A DNA stretch of 64,000 nt from Pseudobdellovibrio sp. (GTDB lineage: Bacteria; Bdellovibrionota; Bdellovibrionia; Bdellovibrionales; Bdellovibrionaceae), in contig JAMPXC010000005.1 of NCBI GenBank assembly GCA_023701385.1, forward strand, positions 1 through 64,000, written 5' to 3'. A program made the translations under genes and the position numbers. The first letter of the stretch is position 1. The number at the start of each line of letters is the position of its first letter. The notes below the pieces were generated by a model. The model ran no database searches. It was not told the DNA's origin and was given only the letters and a program-made list of their open reading frames with translations. Below are positions 41,973 to 50,743 of this stretch, piece after piece.

Positions 41973-42695
41973 ATGCGCGTCGTAAGTTTTGTACCCTCAT
42001 GGACTGAAACTCTAATAGCATCCGAAGTGGATGTGATCGGACGCACGCGCTTTTGTATTCACCCTGAAAGTACGATTAAAAGCATTCCTGTGCTCGGTGG
42101 AACGAAGAATATTAATTCGCTCGAGCAGATTGTGCAGTTAAAACCTGATTTAGTGTTGTTCGACAAAGAAGAAAACAACCAAGAGATGTATCAAATGTGC
42201 CTTGATCGTGGGCTAACTTGTTATGCGACGCATGTCGTGGATATCAAAAGCTGCGGCGAAGAACTGATCAATTTAGGTAAAATTTTAAAAAATACGACAC
42301 TGACCGAATGGGGAAATGCGTATCTTACGTTTAAAAAAATCTCGGCGGAGCAGTTCAAAAAATGCGTTATCGAAGGCGAATTTGCTCCGGAACAAAAGTA
42401 TAGCTACGTGATCTGGAAAAAACCTTTTATGCGCGTATCACCGAATACTTTTATCGGCGATATGCTTAAACTTTTTGGAATTACTCTTGAACCTAGCGAA
42501 AAAAAATACCCTGAAATTTCAGAAGAAGTGCTTAAAAAAACATTCTGTCTGTTTTCGTCAGAACCATTTCCGTTTGCTAAATATTATTCTGAACTTATAA
42601 CTGAGGGGTATAAGGGCGTTGTCGTCGACGGAGAAAAAATAAGTTGGTACGGCGTTAGGACTTTAAGATTTCTACAATCGCTTGAACCGTCTTAA
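41973..42695 (+). CDS. Cytoplasmic BtuF-like helical-backbone binding protein
   Basis: From ATG 41973 the 240-residue product starts MRVVSFVPSWTETLIASEVD, the first strand-turn-helix of class III periplasmic binding proteins (BtuF/FhuD type), continues with VIGRTRFCIHP, INSLEQIVQLKPDLVLFDKE and the long backbone helix around KSCGEELINLGKIL, and ends with a second lobe. There is no signal peptide, and the upstream extension to 41913 (Cys-rich, no charge) does not make one, so it is probably cytoplasmic. No ABC permease is nearby. Similar stand-alone proteins exist in many genomes; their ligands (cobalamin, haem or siderophore in the exported relatives) are unknown. It overlaps the opposing gene by 41 bp. 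Confidence 0.75.
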   Translation: MRVVSFVPSWTETLIASEVDVIGRTRFCIHPESTIKSIPVLGGTKNINSLEQIVQLKPDLVLFDKEENNQEMYQMCLDRGLTCYATHVVDIKSCGEELINLGKILKNTTLTEWGNAYLTFKKISAEQFKKCVIEGEFAPEQKYSYVIWKKPFMRVSPNTFIGDMLKLFGITLEPSEKKYPEISEEVLKKTFCLFSSEPFPFAKYYSELITEGYKGVVVDGEKISWYGVRTLRFLQSLEPS

Positions 42696-43866
42696 GGCTT
42701 CCGCCTTGTTTGCTTTCGGTGCGATGTTTTAATTCTTTAAGCTGATCTTTATTATCTTCAAAATACTGAACTGCACTTAAAAATTCTTCCGTGTTGTTTA
42801 CAGTTTTAACGAGCTTCATTTTTTTAAAAGCTATGGCTTCAGGGTTATTTTGATAGTACGGGCCAACGACCACAAAATTGCCGGCACATAAAGGTTCCAT
42901 CACCGAATGCACACGCGAAACAAATGACCCACCGACAAAACTTAATTTTGAAAAACGGTAAAAATCAGCTAATACGCCAATACGATCAACAATCAAAATA
43001 TCAAAATCAGTCGAAGGTTGATAATCAGCCAGTTTTACGATTTTTTTACCCGGTAGCAGTTTTGTCAAATCGTTGAAAAGTGAAGCCGCATGTTTAATGT
43101 CGTGCGGAGCCCAGATCAGTGAAAACTTATTCTGCAAAAGTTGGCTTGCGGCCTGTTTTAAAACCTCTTCATCTTTGGGCCATGTGGAGCCTAAAGTCAT
43201 AAGTTTTTTATTCTGATCAAGCTGCACTAATGAGTTTTGATTAAGTCTAAAAAACACTTGGTCAAAGCGGGTATCAGGAATGTAACGAACATCAGTGTTT
43301 GGTAAGATGTTTTTTAAAAAACTAACTTGTTCTTCTTCAACACAGCTAAAAAAATCAAAGTTTTTACAAGCGAATTTCAGCCATAATGAACTTGAAAAAG
43401 TCATTTTAGGATTAGCTGCAATTGTCGCTAACTTGATATTTCTTTTTTTAGCTTGAGTAATTAAGTTTGGCCAAAAATCCGTGCGTGAAAAAATCAAAAT
43501 ACTGGGTTTAATAAAATCTAAAAGTTTAGAATTTTGACTCGTGATATCCCAATTTAGCGGAAAAAATGCGGTGACTTCAGAAGTGATATTTTTAAATAGC
43601 GATGGGGCCGAAAGGGATGAGTAAGATACAAAAATCTGACTTTGTGGGTACGCTTTTTTATAATCACGAATTAAGCCTTTAGCGTATTCAATTTCACCAC
43701 TTGAAGCATGAATCCAGATTTTCTGCGCACTAGGATTGACGGGAGTTTTAAAAATATCTTGGTTAGCTCTTAACTTCATCCACGCTTTGGTTTTTGGACC
43801 TAAAAAGGGCGAACTTAATAAAAGAATAAAACGTAAAAAATGATAAAGAAGGTTATAAATAATCAT
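42655..43866 (-). CDS. waaA: KDO transferase-like glycosyltransferase (WaaA/GT30, divergent)
   Basis: From ATG 43866 (ATGA overlap with the preceding gene) the 403-residue product has one N-terminal membrane helix and a GT-B fold. KIWIHASSGEIEYAKGLI corresponds to the family HsvSvGE motif with the catalytic Glu but one residue shorter. SILIFSRTDFWPNLI matches IMETELWPNL, and SFVGGSFVSRVHSVMEPLCA matches FVGGSLvxxGGHNPLEAA with GGHN changed. WaaA adds KDO to lipid A precursor at the inner face of the cytoplasmic membrane. The degenerate motifs could mean a different donor or acceptor; another waaA might exist elsewhere. A frame extension to 43947 lies wholly inside the neighbour. Confidence 0.75.
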   Translation of the reverse strand: MIIYNLLYHFLRFILLLSSPFLGPKTKAWMKLRANQDIFKTPVNPSAQKIWIHASSGEIEYAKGLIRDYKKAYPQSQIFVSYSSLSAPSLFKNITSEVTAFFPLNWDITSQNSKLLDFIKPSILIFSRTDFWPNLITQAKKRNIKLATIAANPKMTFSSSLWLKFACKNFDFFSCVEEEQVSFLKNILPNTDVRYIPDTRFDQVFFRLNQNSLVQLDQNKKLMTLGSTWPKDEEVLKQAASQLLQNKFSLIWAPHDIKHAASLFNDLTKLLPGKKIVKLADYQPSTDFDILIVDRIGVLADFYRFSKLSFVGGSFVSRVHSVMEPLCAGNFVVVGPYYQNNPEAIAFKKMKLVKTVNNTEEFLSAVQYFEDNKDQLKELKHRTESKQGGSLKTVQAIVEILKS

Positions 43867-44849
43867 AACCACAGTCTTTCTAAATGCTCTTGTACCATCG
43901 TCGGTGTTAAATCCACCATACATTGCTGAAAGTTCGGATTCACACAAGGGCCTTGGCCATGTTTACTGCACGGTCGGCAGTAAAGATTTCTCTCCATAAT
44001 GACAGTGCTTGTGCGTGAGGGAAAACCAAACGGTGCTGGCCCCATTAAAGCGATCGTTTTTTTACCTAACTGTTCAGAAAAATGCAGCATACCTGTATCA
44101 TTTGTGACAACGGCTTGGGCGCGGTTAATAATCGCGGCGGATTCTAATAAACTGGTTTTACCCGTTAGGTTTACGATATTTGGATATTGATTAAGTTCAG
44201 AAGTAAAAGTGTCAGTAGGTCCTGCTAAGACCACAATTTTTTTATCGCTATTACGTTCAACTAACTTTTTCCAGTGATCCATGGGCCAACGTTTTAGCGC
44301 GTAGGCCGCCGACGGTACAATCACCACATAACGAGACAGTTGATGTTCTGAAAGTAAACCAGAAATTTTATTTTCAGTGGCTGGATCAAAAAAGATCAAC
44401 GGTGGTTTGGGCAGGCGAAATTTAATACCCATTTTTTCTAAAGGTTTTAATAAATCACGTTGGCCAGAAAAAGGTTTTTCAAAAAGATTAATTTTAAAAC
44501 GAATCAGTAAAAAACGTTTTAAACGCGACATCGGTTTTACGATTTCTGATTTTGCTGAAACCAAGTGGCGAATAAAAAATGAACGTAAGTTATTATGGGC
44601 ATCGTAGATAATATCGAAGTGCTCTTTACGCAGTTCTTTGGCTAAATTAAAGATCTCGGAAAAGCCTTTTTTGCGGTCAATAGCCCATACTTTTTTTACT
44701 TGCGGATTGTTGTTTAATAAAAGCGTAAAATCTGAGCGCGTTAAAAAATGCACCTCAGCTTCAGGGTGATTTTCTTTAATAAGCGCAGGAATGCTTAAAC
44801 TTTGAGTTAGGTCTCCTATGCTTGAGAATCGAATCACCAGAATCTTCAT
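43863..44849 (-). CDS. Glycosyltransferase family 9 (ADP-heptose LPS heptosyltransferase-like)
   Basis: The 328-residue product starts MKILVIRFSSIGDLTQSLSI, the GT9 signature (ILxIrxssiGDvvxxlP), and has VVIVPSAAYALKRWPMDHWK (donor site, family GaxxxxKrWP) and AVVTNDTGMLHFSEQLGKKT (family vxxDsGxxHlAaAlg). A final Cys cluster (CRPCSKHGQGPC) resembles the C-terminal motif of WaaF/WaaQ-type enzymes. It transfers heptose to the LPS inner core at the inner membrane. It leads a two-gene operon with the KDO transferase-like gene (ATGA overlap). Confidence 0.85.
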   Translation of the reverse strand: MKILVIRFSSIGDLTQSLSIPALIKENHPEAEVHFLTRSDFTLLLNNNPQVKKVWAIDRKKGFSEIFNLAKELRKEHFDIIYDAHNNLRSFFIRHLVSAKSEIVKPMSRLKRFLLIRFKINLFEKPFSGQRDLLKPLEKMGIKFRLPKPPLIFFDPATENKISGLLSEHQLSRYVVIVPSAAYALKRWPMDHWKKLVERNSDKKIVVLAGPTDTFTSELNQYPNIVNLTGKTSLLESAAIINRAQAVVTNDTGMLHFSEQLGKKTIALMGPAPFGFPSRTSTVIMERNLYCRPCSKHGQGPCVNPNFQQCMVDLTPTMVQEHLERLWL

Positions 44850-44919
44850 ATTGTTATGTAATTACAAAAAGGGCGTTATGTCTATGATTTTAGCTTTGAA
44901 ATGACCGTGGTTTTAGGGC

Positions 44920-46242
44920 ATGACTGTTCAGATGATAAACAAACTGTTTTCACTAGTTCTATTGGTAGGCTTTGCCTGTCCGGCTTTCGCTGAAATTTCA
45001 AGCCAAGTTGAGGTCTCAAGCCTTAACTTTATCAGCGAAGATTATGCGACAAACCAAGATAAAAGTTTCGCGTTTATCGGCGCTCAAATAAAATCTGAAA
45101 ATGCCGAAAGTGATCTGTTTAAAATTAACTTAGTTGGTAAATACACGCCCAAAAATACGGTCTTAAGTTATTTCAATTTAAAAGAAATTTATTTTACCAA
45201 TATTATCGATTCAACAGCATCACTACATATCGGCCGTAAACTTCAGACGTGGTCTAAAGGTGATGAAAAGTGGAATTTAGGTTCTTACCAACCGCAATTT
45301 CGTTGGAATCCGCTAGATATTGAAAGCCAAGGGCTACTTGGAATTTTCTACGAGAAAAATTTAGGGCATTGGAATTTAAGTTTATTCGGGACTCCATTTT
45401 TTATTCCTGACCAGGGCCCAGCTTACGAAGTTAAAGACGGGCAGTTTGAATCATCAAACCCGTATTTCACACCGCCGCCACAGAATATTATTTTTCAAAA
45501 CGTGGTGCTTCCGATTGACTACAACATTATTAAACCAGAAGTTTCTGATGTGGTTGAACAACCTGGTTTTGGAATTAAGTTTGATTATAAATTTGATGAC
45601 CTTGAACTCAGCTTAGCGGGCACATATAAGCCGTCAAATCAGTTTGCTTTCGGCTATAAAGGTATCTTAGTGACTAATCGTGTGCGCGTGGATGTTCAAC
45701 CTAAGACCTATTACGAAAAATTAACGAGCCTTGATCTGTCTAAGAAATGGCAGAATAGCCATGTTGGGATATCAGTTATCTACAACGATCCGGAGACGCC
45801 CGAGTATACGGTAAACTACAACTCACCCGTATTTCAGGCGAACACGGCAATGACTCCGTATATTGGACTTGATTTCGAACCTATTGATTTTGAATTAGCC
45901 GGTCTTTTTATCGAGGGCGGCGATATCAAAGAAGAAGGCCCTGATGCAAATCCCGACCGTCAGCCATTAACGCAGAAATACCTCTATAATCGAGCTTATC
46001 AGGTGACCGTGAATTATCGAGCCGATGTGAGCGAGAATTTGAAAATTATCTCTAGTATTCAGTGGCGCGAGGCTGAGAAAAATTTACTCAAAACCTTAAA
46101 ATGGAAGAACATTTTTGATATAAAGGGACCTTGGAAAATGACACTGGATCTATTCTTAGTTGAAACCAGCGATGAAGCGACCACGGTATCAAGCTATAGA
46201 AACTTAGATCAAGTATGGGCGGGGGCGTCTTATGATTTCTAA
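44920..46242 (+). CDS. Predicted outer-membrane beta-barrel protein heading an envelope operon
   Basis: The 440-residue product has a signal peptide ending PAFAEIS. The rest alternates short strands typical of a 14-18-strand barrel, with aromatic girdle residues, and ends in YRNLDQVWAGASYDF with the C-terminal Phe expected of barrel proteins. Distinctive blocks are LHIGRKLQTWSKGDEKWN and RWNPLDIESQGLLGIFYEKN. I recognise no family; it could be a porin or the outer-membrane part of a transport system. The next gene starts 11 bp inside its 3' end. An in-frame ATG at 44932 gives a tidier signal peptide. Confidence 0.7.
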   Translation: MTVQMINKLFSLVLLVGFACPAFAEISSQVEVSSLNFISEDYATNQDKSFAFIGAQIKSENAESDLFKINLVGKYTPKNTVLSYFNLKEIYFTNIIDSTASLHIGRKLQTWSKGDEKWNLGSYQPQFRWNPLDIESQGLLGIFYEKNLGHWNLSLFGTPFFIPDQGPAYEVKDGQFESSNPYFTPPPQNIIFQNVVLPIDYNIIKPEVSDVVEQPGFGIKFDYKFDDLELSLAGTYKPSNQFAFGYKGILVTNRVRVDVQPKTYYEKLTSLDLSKKWQNSHVGISVIYNDPETPEYTVNYNSPVFQANTAMTPYIGLDFEPIDFELAGLFIEGGDIKEEGPDANPDRQPLTQKYLYNRAYQVTVNYRADVSENLKIISSIQWREAEKNLLKTLKWKNIFDIKGPWKMTLDLFLVETSDEATTVSSYRNLDQVWAGASYDF

Positions 46243-48604
46243 AATGATTAAAATTTTATTCACGTTAGGCTTGAGTATAGGTTTAACAGGTTGTGATAGT
46301 TTTCTTAAAGGTAAACCACAGCCGCCAAAAATTGTTGAGATTCAAGCTTCTGATCTTGAGTGTGTTAAAGACGTTCAAGCAGATTTCAAAAAACTTGTTG
46401 AATCGCAAGCCAGCGAAAAAGATATCGATGATTCGTTTGATTGTTTATACAGAACACTTGATCAATTTAAAAATCGCGCTGAAGGCCGTACAAACCCTAA
46501 TTCTTTCACAGGCAGCGAATTATTTATTATCTTTGATACTTTCTTTAAAGACGCTGAAATTTCACAAAATGCGACTGATAATTTGTTAGTTCTTAAAAAA
46601 GCTTTATTGGGCGGTGTAGAGAACGAAATCACAAAGCCAGAGTTAGATCTTTTAAAAGACTATCTTAAAGTTTTACAGGTTGAAGTTAAAAACTTATCTC
46701 CGTATATCAAAGTTTTTACTTTCAAAAAAGAAAATGGTCCCTTTGACCAAAAAACTTTAAACTTAGCTTTCTCACAATTACGCAGCTCTTTAAAAACCCT
46801 TTTAACGGCTTCAAAAATTCCGCGTGCTGAATATAACTTTGAAGACGTAAAACAACTAACAACAAGCTTAAACATCGTTGAAAAGCAAGAAGATCAGGAT
46901 TTATTAAACCTGGTTGAAAACGTCGTTAATTTATTAGCGGGTACAGAGCCGTTAACATCAGAAGCTGAGTATATCCAGTCGATTGATAATTTTGTCGATG
47001 TGTCTGCGCTTTATGCTGAAGCTCTTTATACAGGAATGAAATTTGAAATCTCTGAGAAAAACCAGTTAAACAGAGTTTTAAGTTTTACAAGCCGTTTAAT
47101 CGATGCTTTTGAAAATTCATTACAGTACACAAAAACACAAAAGCTTCCGGTTAAATACTTAGATCCAATTATTAACGAAGTTTTAAAAGCGAGAATCATT
47201 CCGGTTGAAGTGAGTGAGCCGACCTTCCAACGCTTTTATAAAATGGCGGTTATTCGCATTTTTAACGATCAGAAAAATCTAGATCCGGTAAGTTTAGAAA
47301 CACTTCGTCCGGTGAATTTCAGAAAAATTAAGCGCGAATTTCATATCTACAAAGCTTACCAAGATATGATTAACAGCCTCGATTTTGGCCCTAAAACCTA
47401 TTTAATGCCACCAACATTACAGGCTAAGATCAAAGCTTATAGTGCTACACCGTCATTAACTAAAATGCTTCAAGTCAACAAACTTGATCAGGCTTTAGTT
47501 AAAGAAATTGCCTTAGGCTTTGAAGAGCTTCGCCAAGAAGCTTTATCTAAACTTCCGATTTTATACCGTAATAAAAAATACATTTTAGCCTCGTCACAAA
47601 ACACCGCTGAAGTGAATTGGGAAGACGTGAGCCGTTCTCATTACGTGAAAATGTTGTCACGTGAGCTGGTGTTAGGCTGGGGGCAAGTTGATCCAAACTT
47701 AAGCCTATACAGCACCAATAGCCGTATGCTTAAAGAAGACTTTGTAAAGTGGTATAACGACTTTAAAGAGTTTGCGATTGAGCTTAAATTATTCGACCCA
47801 CGTGCCACAGATAATGGTGCCGATAACTTTATGCAAGCTGATCTATTTACGTATGCAGGTAATGGCGATAATCAACTTCATTTCCTAGAAGTGATGCAGT
47901 TTACGAATATGTTATTAGGCGGCGGTGCTGAAATGACAGATGATATTCAAAAAGTCATGATCGCAGCTGGGTGTTCAATTTCTGGCCAAATCGATATTTT
48001 CGGTAAACCATGGTTTGATGAAAAGTGCTTCTTAAAAAACATTCGCACAAATTCAAAGCGCTTTTTCTCGCATATTTATCTTTTTGGTAACTACGTAAAC
48101 TCATTAAACGAGCAAGAGTACCTTGGTTTCTACACAGAGCTAATGAGTGTAGCCCGTTTAAAGAACGACACTGTAGGGCGTGTTGAAACAGCTGACATTC
48201 GTGCGTTTTCATTATTATCAATGTTTATCGATTCGTTATTTACAATTTATGATGTGAAAGCACCGTTTGGAGAAGTGGGCCCAGAAGAGATTCGTGCTTC
48301 TTATCCTCGTTTTAAAAACTTTGTTGCCGAGTACGTTAAAAAGCCAGATGTTGCTGAAAAATTAAAAGATTGGAGCAAGTGGTACAATGTTTGCCAACTG
48401 TCACACTCTAAAGAAGAATTTTTACAAGAGGCATTTATCTTTTTAGTTTACAACGGTCGCATTCCAGAGAAGTCAGATGTTAGTCTACTGTGCAATTTCG
48501 GCGACATCTTTAAGTTTGAAGGTAACGTGAATCGCCGTAGAATTCTTAGTACTTTTCAAATCTTAAAAGATGAAATAGCCTTAGGAAATGCCGGCAAAAA
48601 TTAA
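46232..48604 (+). CDS. Large lipoprotein (790 aa), unknown function
   Basis: The product has a lipoprotein signal with GLTGC (lipidated Cys near residue 21). The remaining 770 residues are mainly helical, with Leu, Lys and Phe in long amphipathic stretches and few Gly, suggesting a helical-repeat or solenoid fold in the periplasm. Four Cys lie in the first 70 and others near residues 580-600 and 740-760. A segment TDNGADNFMQADLFTYAGNG, followed by DNQLHFLEVMQF, looks like an EF-hand-like calcium or structural loop. No family is recognised. It overlaps the upstream barrel gene by 11 bp and the MFS gene by 17 bp, so translation is coupled on both sides. Confidence 0.7.
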   Translation: MISKMIKILFTLGLSIGLTGCDSFLKGKPQPPKIVEIQASDLECVKDVQADFKKLVESQASEKDIDDSFDCLYRTLDQFKNRAEGRTNPNSFTGSELFIIFDTFFKDAEISQNATDNLLVLKKALLGGVENEITKPELDLLKDYLKVLQVEVKNLSPYIKVFTFKKENGPFDQKTLNLAFSQLRSSLKTLLTASKIPRAEYNFEDVKQLTTSLNIVEKQEDQDLLNLVENVVNLLAGTEPLTSEAEYIQSIDNFVDVSALYAEALYTGMKFEISEKNQLNRVLSFTSRLIDAFENSLQYTKTQKLPVKYLDPIINEVLKARIIPVEVSEPTFQRFYKMAVIRIFNDQKNLDPVSLETLRPVNFRKIKREFHIYKAYQDMINSLDFGPKTYLMPPTLQAKIKAYSATPSLTKMLQVNKLDQALVKEIALGFEELRQEALSKLPILYRNKKYILASSQNTAEVNWEDVSRSHYVKMLSRELVLGWGQVDPNLSLYSTNSRMLKEDFVKWYNDFKEFAIELKLFDPRATDNGADNFMQADLFTYAGNGDNQLHFLEVMQFTNMLLGGGAEMTDDIQKVMIAAGCSISGQIDIFGKPWFDEKCFLKNIRTNSKRFFSHIYLFGNYVNSLNEQEYLGFYTELMSVARLKNDTVGRVETADIRAFSLLSMFIDSLFTIYDVKAPFGEVGPEEIRASYPRFKNFVAEYVKKPDVAEKLKDWSKWYNVCQLSHSKEEFLQEAFIFLVYNGRIPEKSDVSLLCNFGDIFKFEGNVNRRRILSTFQILKDEIALGNAGKN

Positions 48605-49748
48605 ACAGTCTCATTGGGCCCTCGTCTTCGCGTTTGCGAGTTTGTTCACGCTGGGCCTTGCCGATAATATTCGTGGTACGCTTTTTCCTGAAATCTTAAG
48701 TCAGTTTCAAGTTTCAAACACACTAGGGTCGTGGTTATTCGCGACCTCTTCGGCGTCAGCATTTGTCGCTGGTGTGATTTCACCAGCGTATTTACGCCGT
48801 TATACGATTTCGTCGCTATTAGCCGTTGGCGTTTTGTCTTTGGCTGTAGGTTTAGCCGTTATGGGTTTTTCTGGAAACTTTAACTGGATGATCGCTGGAA
48901 GCATGTTCTTAGGCACAGGCATCGGCTTTATGGGTGTTTCGCAAAACCTTCTGGTTGCTGAAGGGGTTGAGGCTAAACTTCGTTCCCGCGCGCTTTCAGG
49001 GCTTCATGGCTTTTATGGTTTAGCGAGCTTTATTGCACCGTTATTGGCGGCTTCAACAACCAAAATTTTCGGCCACTGGAATTCGACATTCTACGTGGTT
49101 TCAGTTGTTAGCTTGGTTTGCTTGGCTTCGCAGCTTTTAATCGCGCCCAACCCCAAGTTTGTTGTGCATGTGCCGGTAAGCTTAGAAGATACTGCCGATA
49201 AAAAGAGAATTTCTAAGCGGGCACTTACTATGGTTTGTTCTTTCTTTGGCTTTTACGTGGTGGCTGAAATTTTAGTTTCCACACGTTTAGCTCTTTATAT
49301 GCGTACTTACTTTCAGATGGATCTGGCCCAGTCTGCAGGTTATGTGACGATGTTCTTTATGTTCTTACTTATTGGCCGTGTGCTGTTTGCATTTATTCAT
49401 TTGCCGTTTTCATTAAAATCACAGCTGAATGGTTTTTTAATCGGGTCGTTAGTATTTATCTTTTTAGGTTTAAAGCTGCACCCGTTTTTCTTAGCGTTAA
49501 GCGGGTTAACAATGGCTCCGTATTATCCGCTATGTGTTTCATATATTTCTGAAATTTCAAAAGATTTAAGTCGAACGTTTTTATCATATGCCATGAGTTT
49601 TCAAAGTTTAGCTGTTGTGGCCATGCACTTAGGCGTGGGTTACATGACAGATGAATTCGGATTGGCCTTTGCCTTTGGAGTAGGGATTTTAGCCCTAGTT
49701 ATTTCAATTTTATGTTTAAGTTTTCACCCAAAAAAATTAACAGTTTAA
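48588..49748 (+). CDS. Major facilitator superfamily transporter
   Basis: The 386-residue protein has twelve predicted membrane helices in two halves. Recognisable MFS pieces are GLADNIRGTLFPEILSQF in helix 1, SPAYLRRYTISSLLAVGVLS in the helix 2-3 loop, LGTGIGFMGVSQNLLVAEGV and GLHGFYGLASFIAPLLA of helices 4-5, and GRVLFAFI in the second half. This resembles the fucose permease/YfkF-like branch that carries sugars or peptides. The substrate is unknown. It sits between a large lipoprotein and a second barrel protein with overlaps of 17 and 37 bp, unusual for an MFS carrier and suggesting a joint envelope transport task. Confidence 0.85.
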   Translation: MPAKIKQSHWALVFAFASLFTLGLADNIRGTLFPEILSQFQVSNTLGSWLFATSSASAFVAGVISPAYLRRYTISSLLAVGVLSLAVGLAVMGFSGNFNWMIAGSMFLGTGIGFMGVSQNLLVAEGVEAKLRSRALSGLHGFYGLASFIAPLLAASTTKIFGHWNSTFYVVSVVSLVCLASQLLIAPNPKFVVHVPVSLEDTADKKRISKRALTMVCSFFGFYVVAEILVSTRLALYMRTYFQMDLAQSAGYVTMFFMFLLIGRVLFAFIHLPFSLKSQLNGFLIGSLVFIFLGLKLHPFFLALSGLTMAPYYPLCVSYISEISKDLSRTFLSYAMSFQSLAVVAMHLGVGYMTDEFGLAFAFGVGILALVISILCLSFHPKKLTV

Positions 49749-50743
49749 TTTTAGCATTTGTCTTATGCTTTTTTGCGAGTATCTTTGCACAGGCGCAATT
49801 TTTATATTCACGTGGTGCTGTGATCAGTGGTTTTGTTGATGAGCAGTATTTATTAGCTTCAAGCGAAACAAACATGTGGGAGGTCGGCGAAATCTTACCG
49901 GTTATTTCACAAAACTCTAAAATCGGTGTTTTTGCTTTCGTTGAATTACAAAACGTTAAAACAGTTAAGTACGGCCATTACGAACTTCGCTTAAAACTGG
50001 TTCGCCAATCACGAAAGTATCTTATTCAAAAAGGCGATATTATCAAAAAATTAGATATGTCGACTTACAACGAAGAGTTTATCGGAACTACTGATTTAAT
50101 CGTTAAAAAAAGCGAATTAGATATTTCATCAAGATACCGTCCACTTTTCTACCAAGGTATCTCGATCGGTGAAACAGCGCAGACACTGTATAAACATGAA
50201 TTTTTAGTGAACTATATAGGTAACTTGTACTATGGCGCTAACGAGTGGTTAACTGTCGGTACGTTTGCTCCAGGTAACTTAATTGATCGCCCGAATGCCA
50301 ACTTTAAAGCGCGTTTTTGGAATTCAGATGCAACAACTTTAGCTGCCGGCTTAAGTTATGTTGATCTTCAAAAAGAAGAAGAGGCGACGTTAAACTTAAA
50401 CTTTTGGTGGGATTCAATTTCATCAGACTCGTTAATTTCGCACACTTTCTTAAGCTTAGGTTTAGTGAAGTGGGACGGTGCCAAAGACGCAGCGGCGATC
50501 AAGGCCTTAGGTTCAAGCTCATTCCAGACGGGTTATGAAGTGATTCGTTCTGACTGGGACCGCGTTTTGATTGGTCCGAGTTATAACTTCGAAAGAAAAG
50601 CGCTGGGTGGTTATTTATCTTACGTTTGGATTTACGATCGCTTCCATGCACAAGTGTCAGTGAATGCTACAGATATTACTAAATTTAAATTAGATCCAAG
50701 AGACGGTTACTACGGTTTCTTTGACTTCTACTGGAGATTCTAA
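49712..50743 (+). CDS. Second predicted outer-membrane beta-barrel protein of the envelope operon
   Basis: The 343-residue product has a signal peptide ending FAQAQ (residue 28). Residues 30-140 form a beta-rich periplasmic-type domain (VFAFVELQNVKTVKYGHYEL, then VRQSRKYLIQKGDIIKKLD). Residues 150-343 read as barrel strands ending GYYGFFDFYWRF with a terminal Phe. NSDATTLAAGLSYVDLQKEE and similar segments repeat the strand-turn pattern. No family is recognised. The start lies 37 bp inside the MFS gene; no later start keeps the signal peptide. The next gene starts on its stop codon. Confidence 0.7.
   Translation: MFKFSPKKINSLILAFVLCFFASIFAQAQFLYSRGAVISGFVDEQYLLASSETNMWEVGEILPVISQNSKIGVFAFVELQNVKTVKYGHYELRLKLVRQSRKYLIQKGDIIKKLDMSTYNEEFIGTTDLIVKKSELDISSRYRPLFYQGISIGETAQTLYKHEFLVNYIGNLYYGANEWLTVGTFAPGNLIDRPNANFKARFWNSDATTLAAGLSYVDLQKEEEATLNLNFWWDSISSDSLISHTFLSLGLVKWDGAKDAAAIKALGSSSFQTGYEVIRSDWDRVLIGPSYNFERKALGGYLSYVWIYDRFHAQVSVNATDITKFKLDPRDGYYGFFDFYWRF

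Noticed and set aside
43867..43947. 27-residue extension of the KDO transferase-like protein
   Set aside because: It lies wholly in the heptosyltransferase gene; the ATGA junction at 43863-43866 is the natural start.
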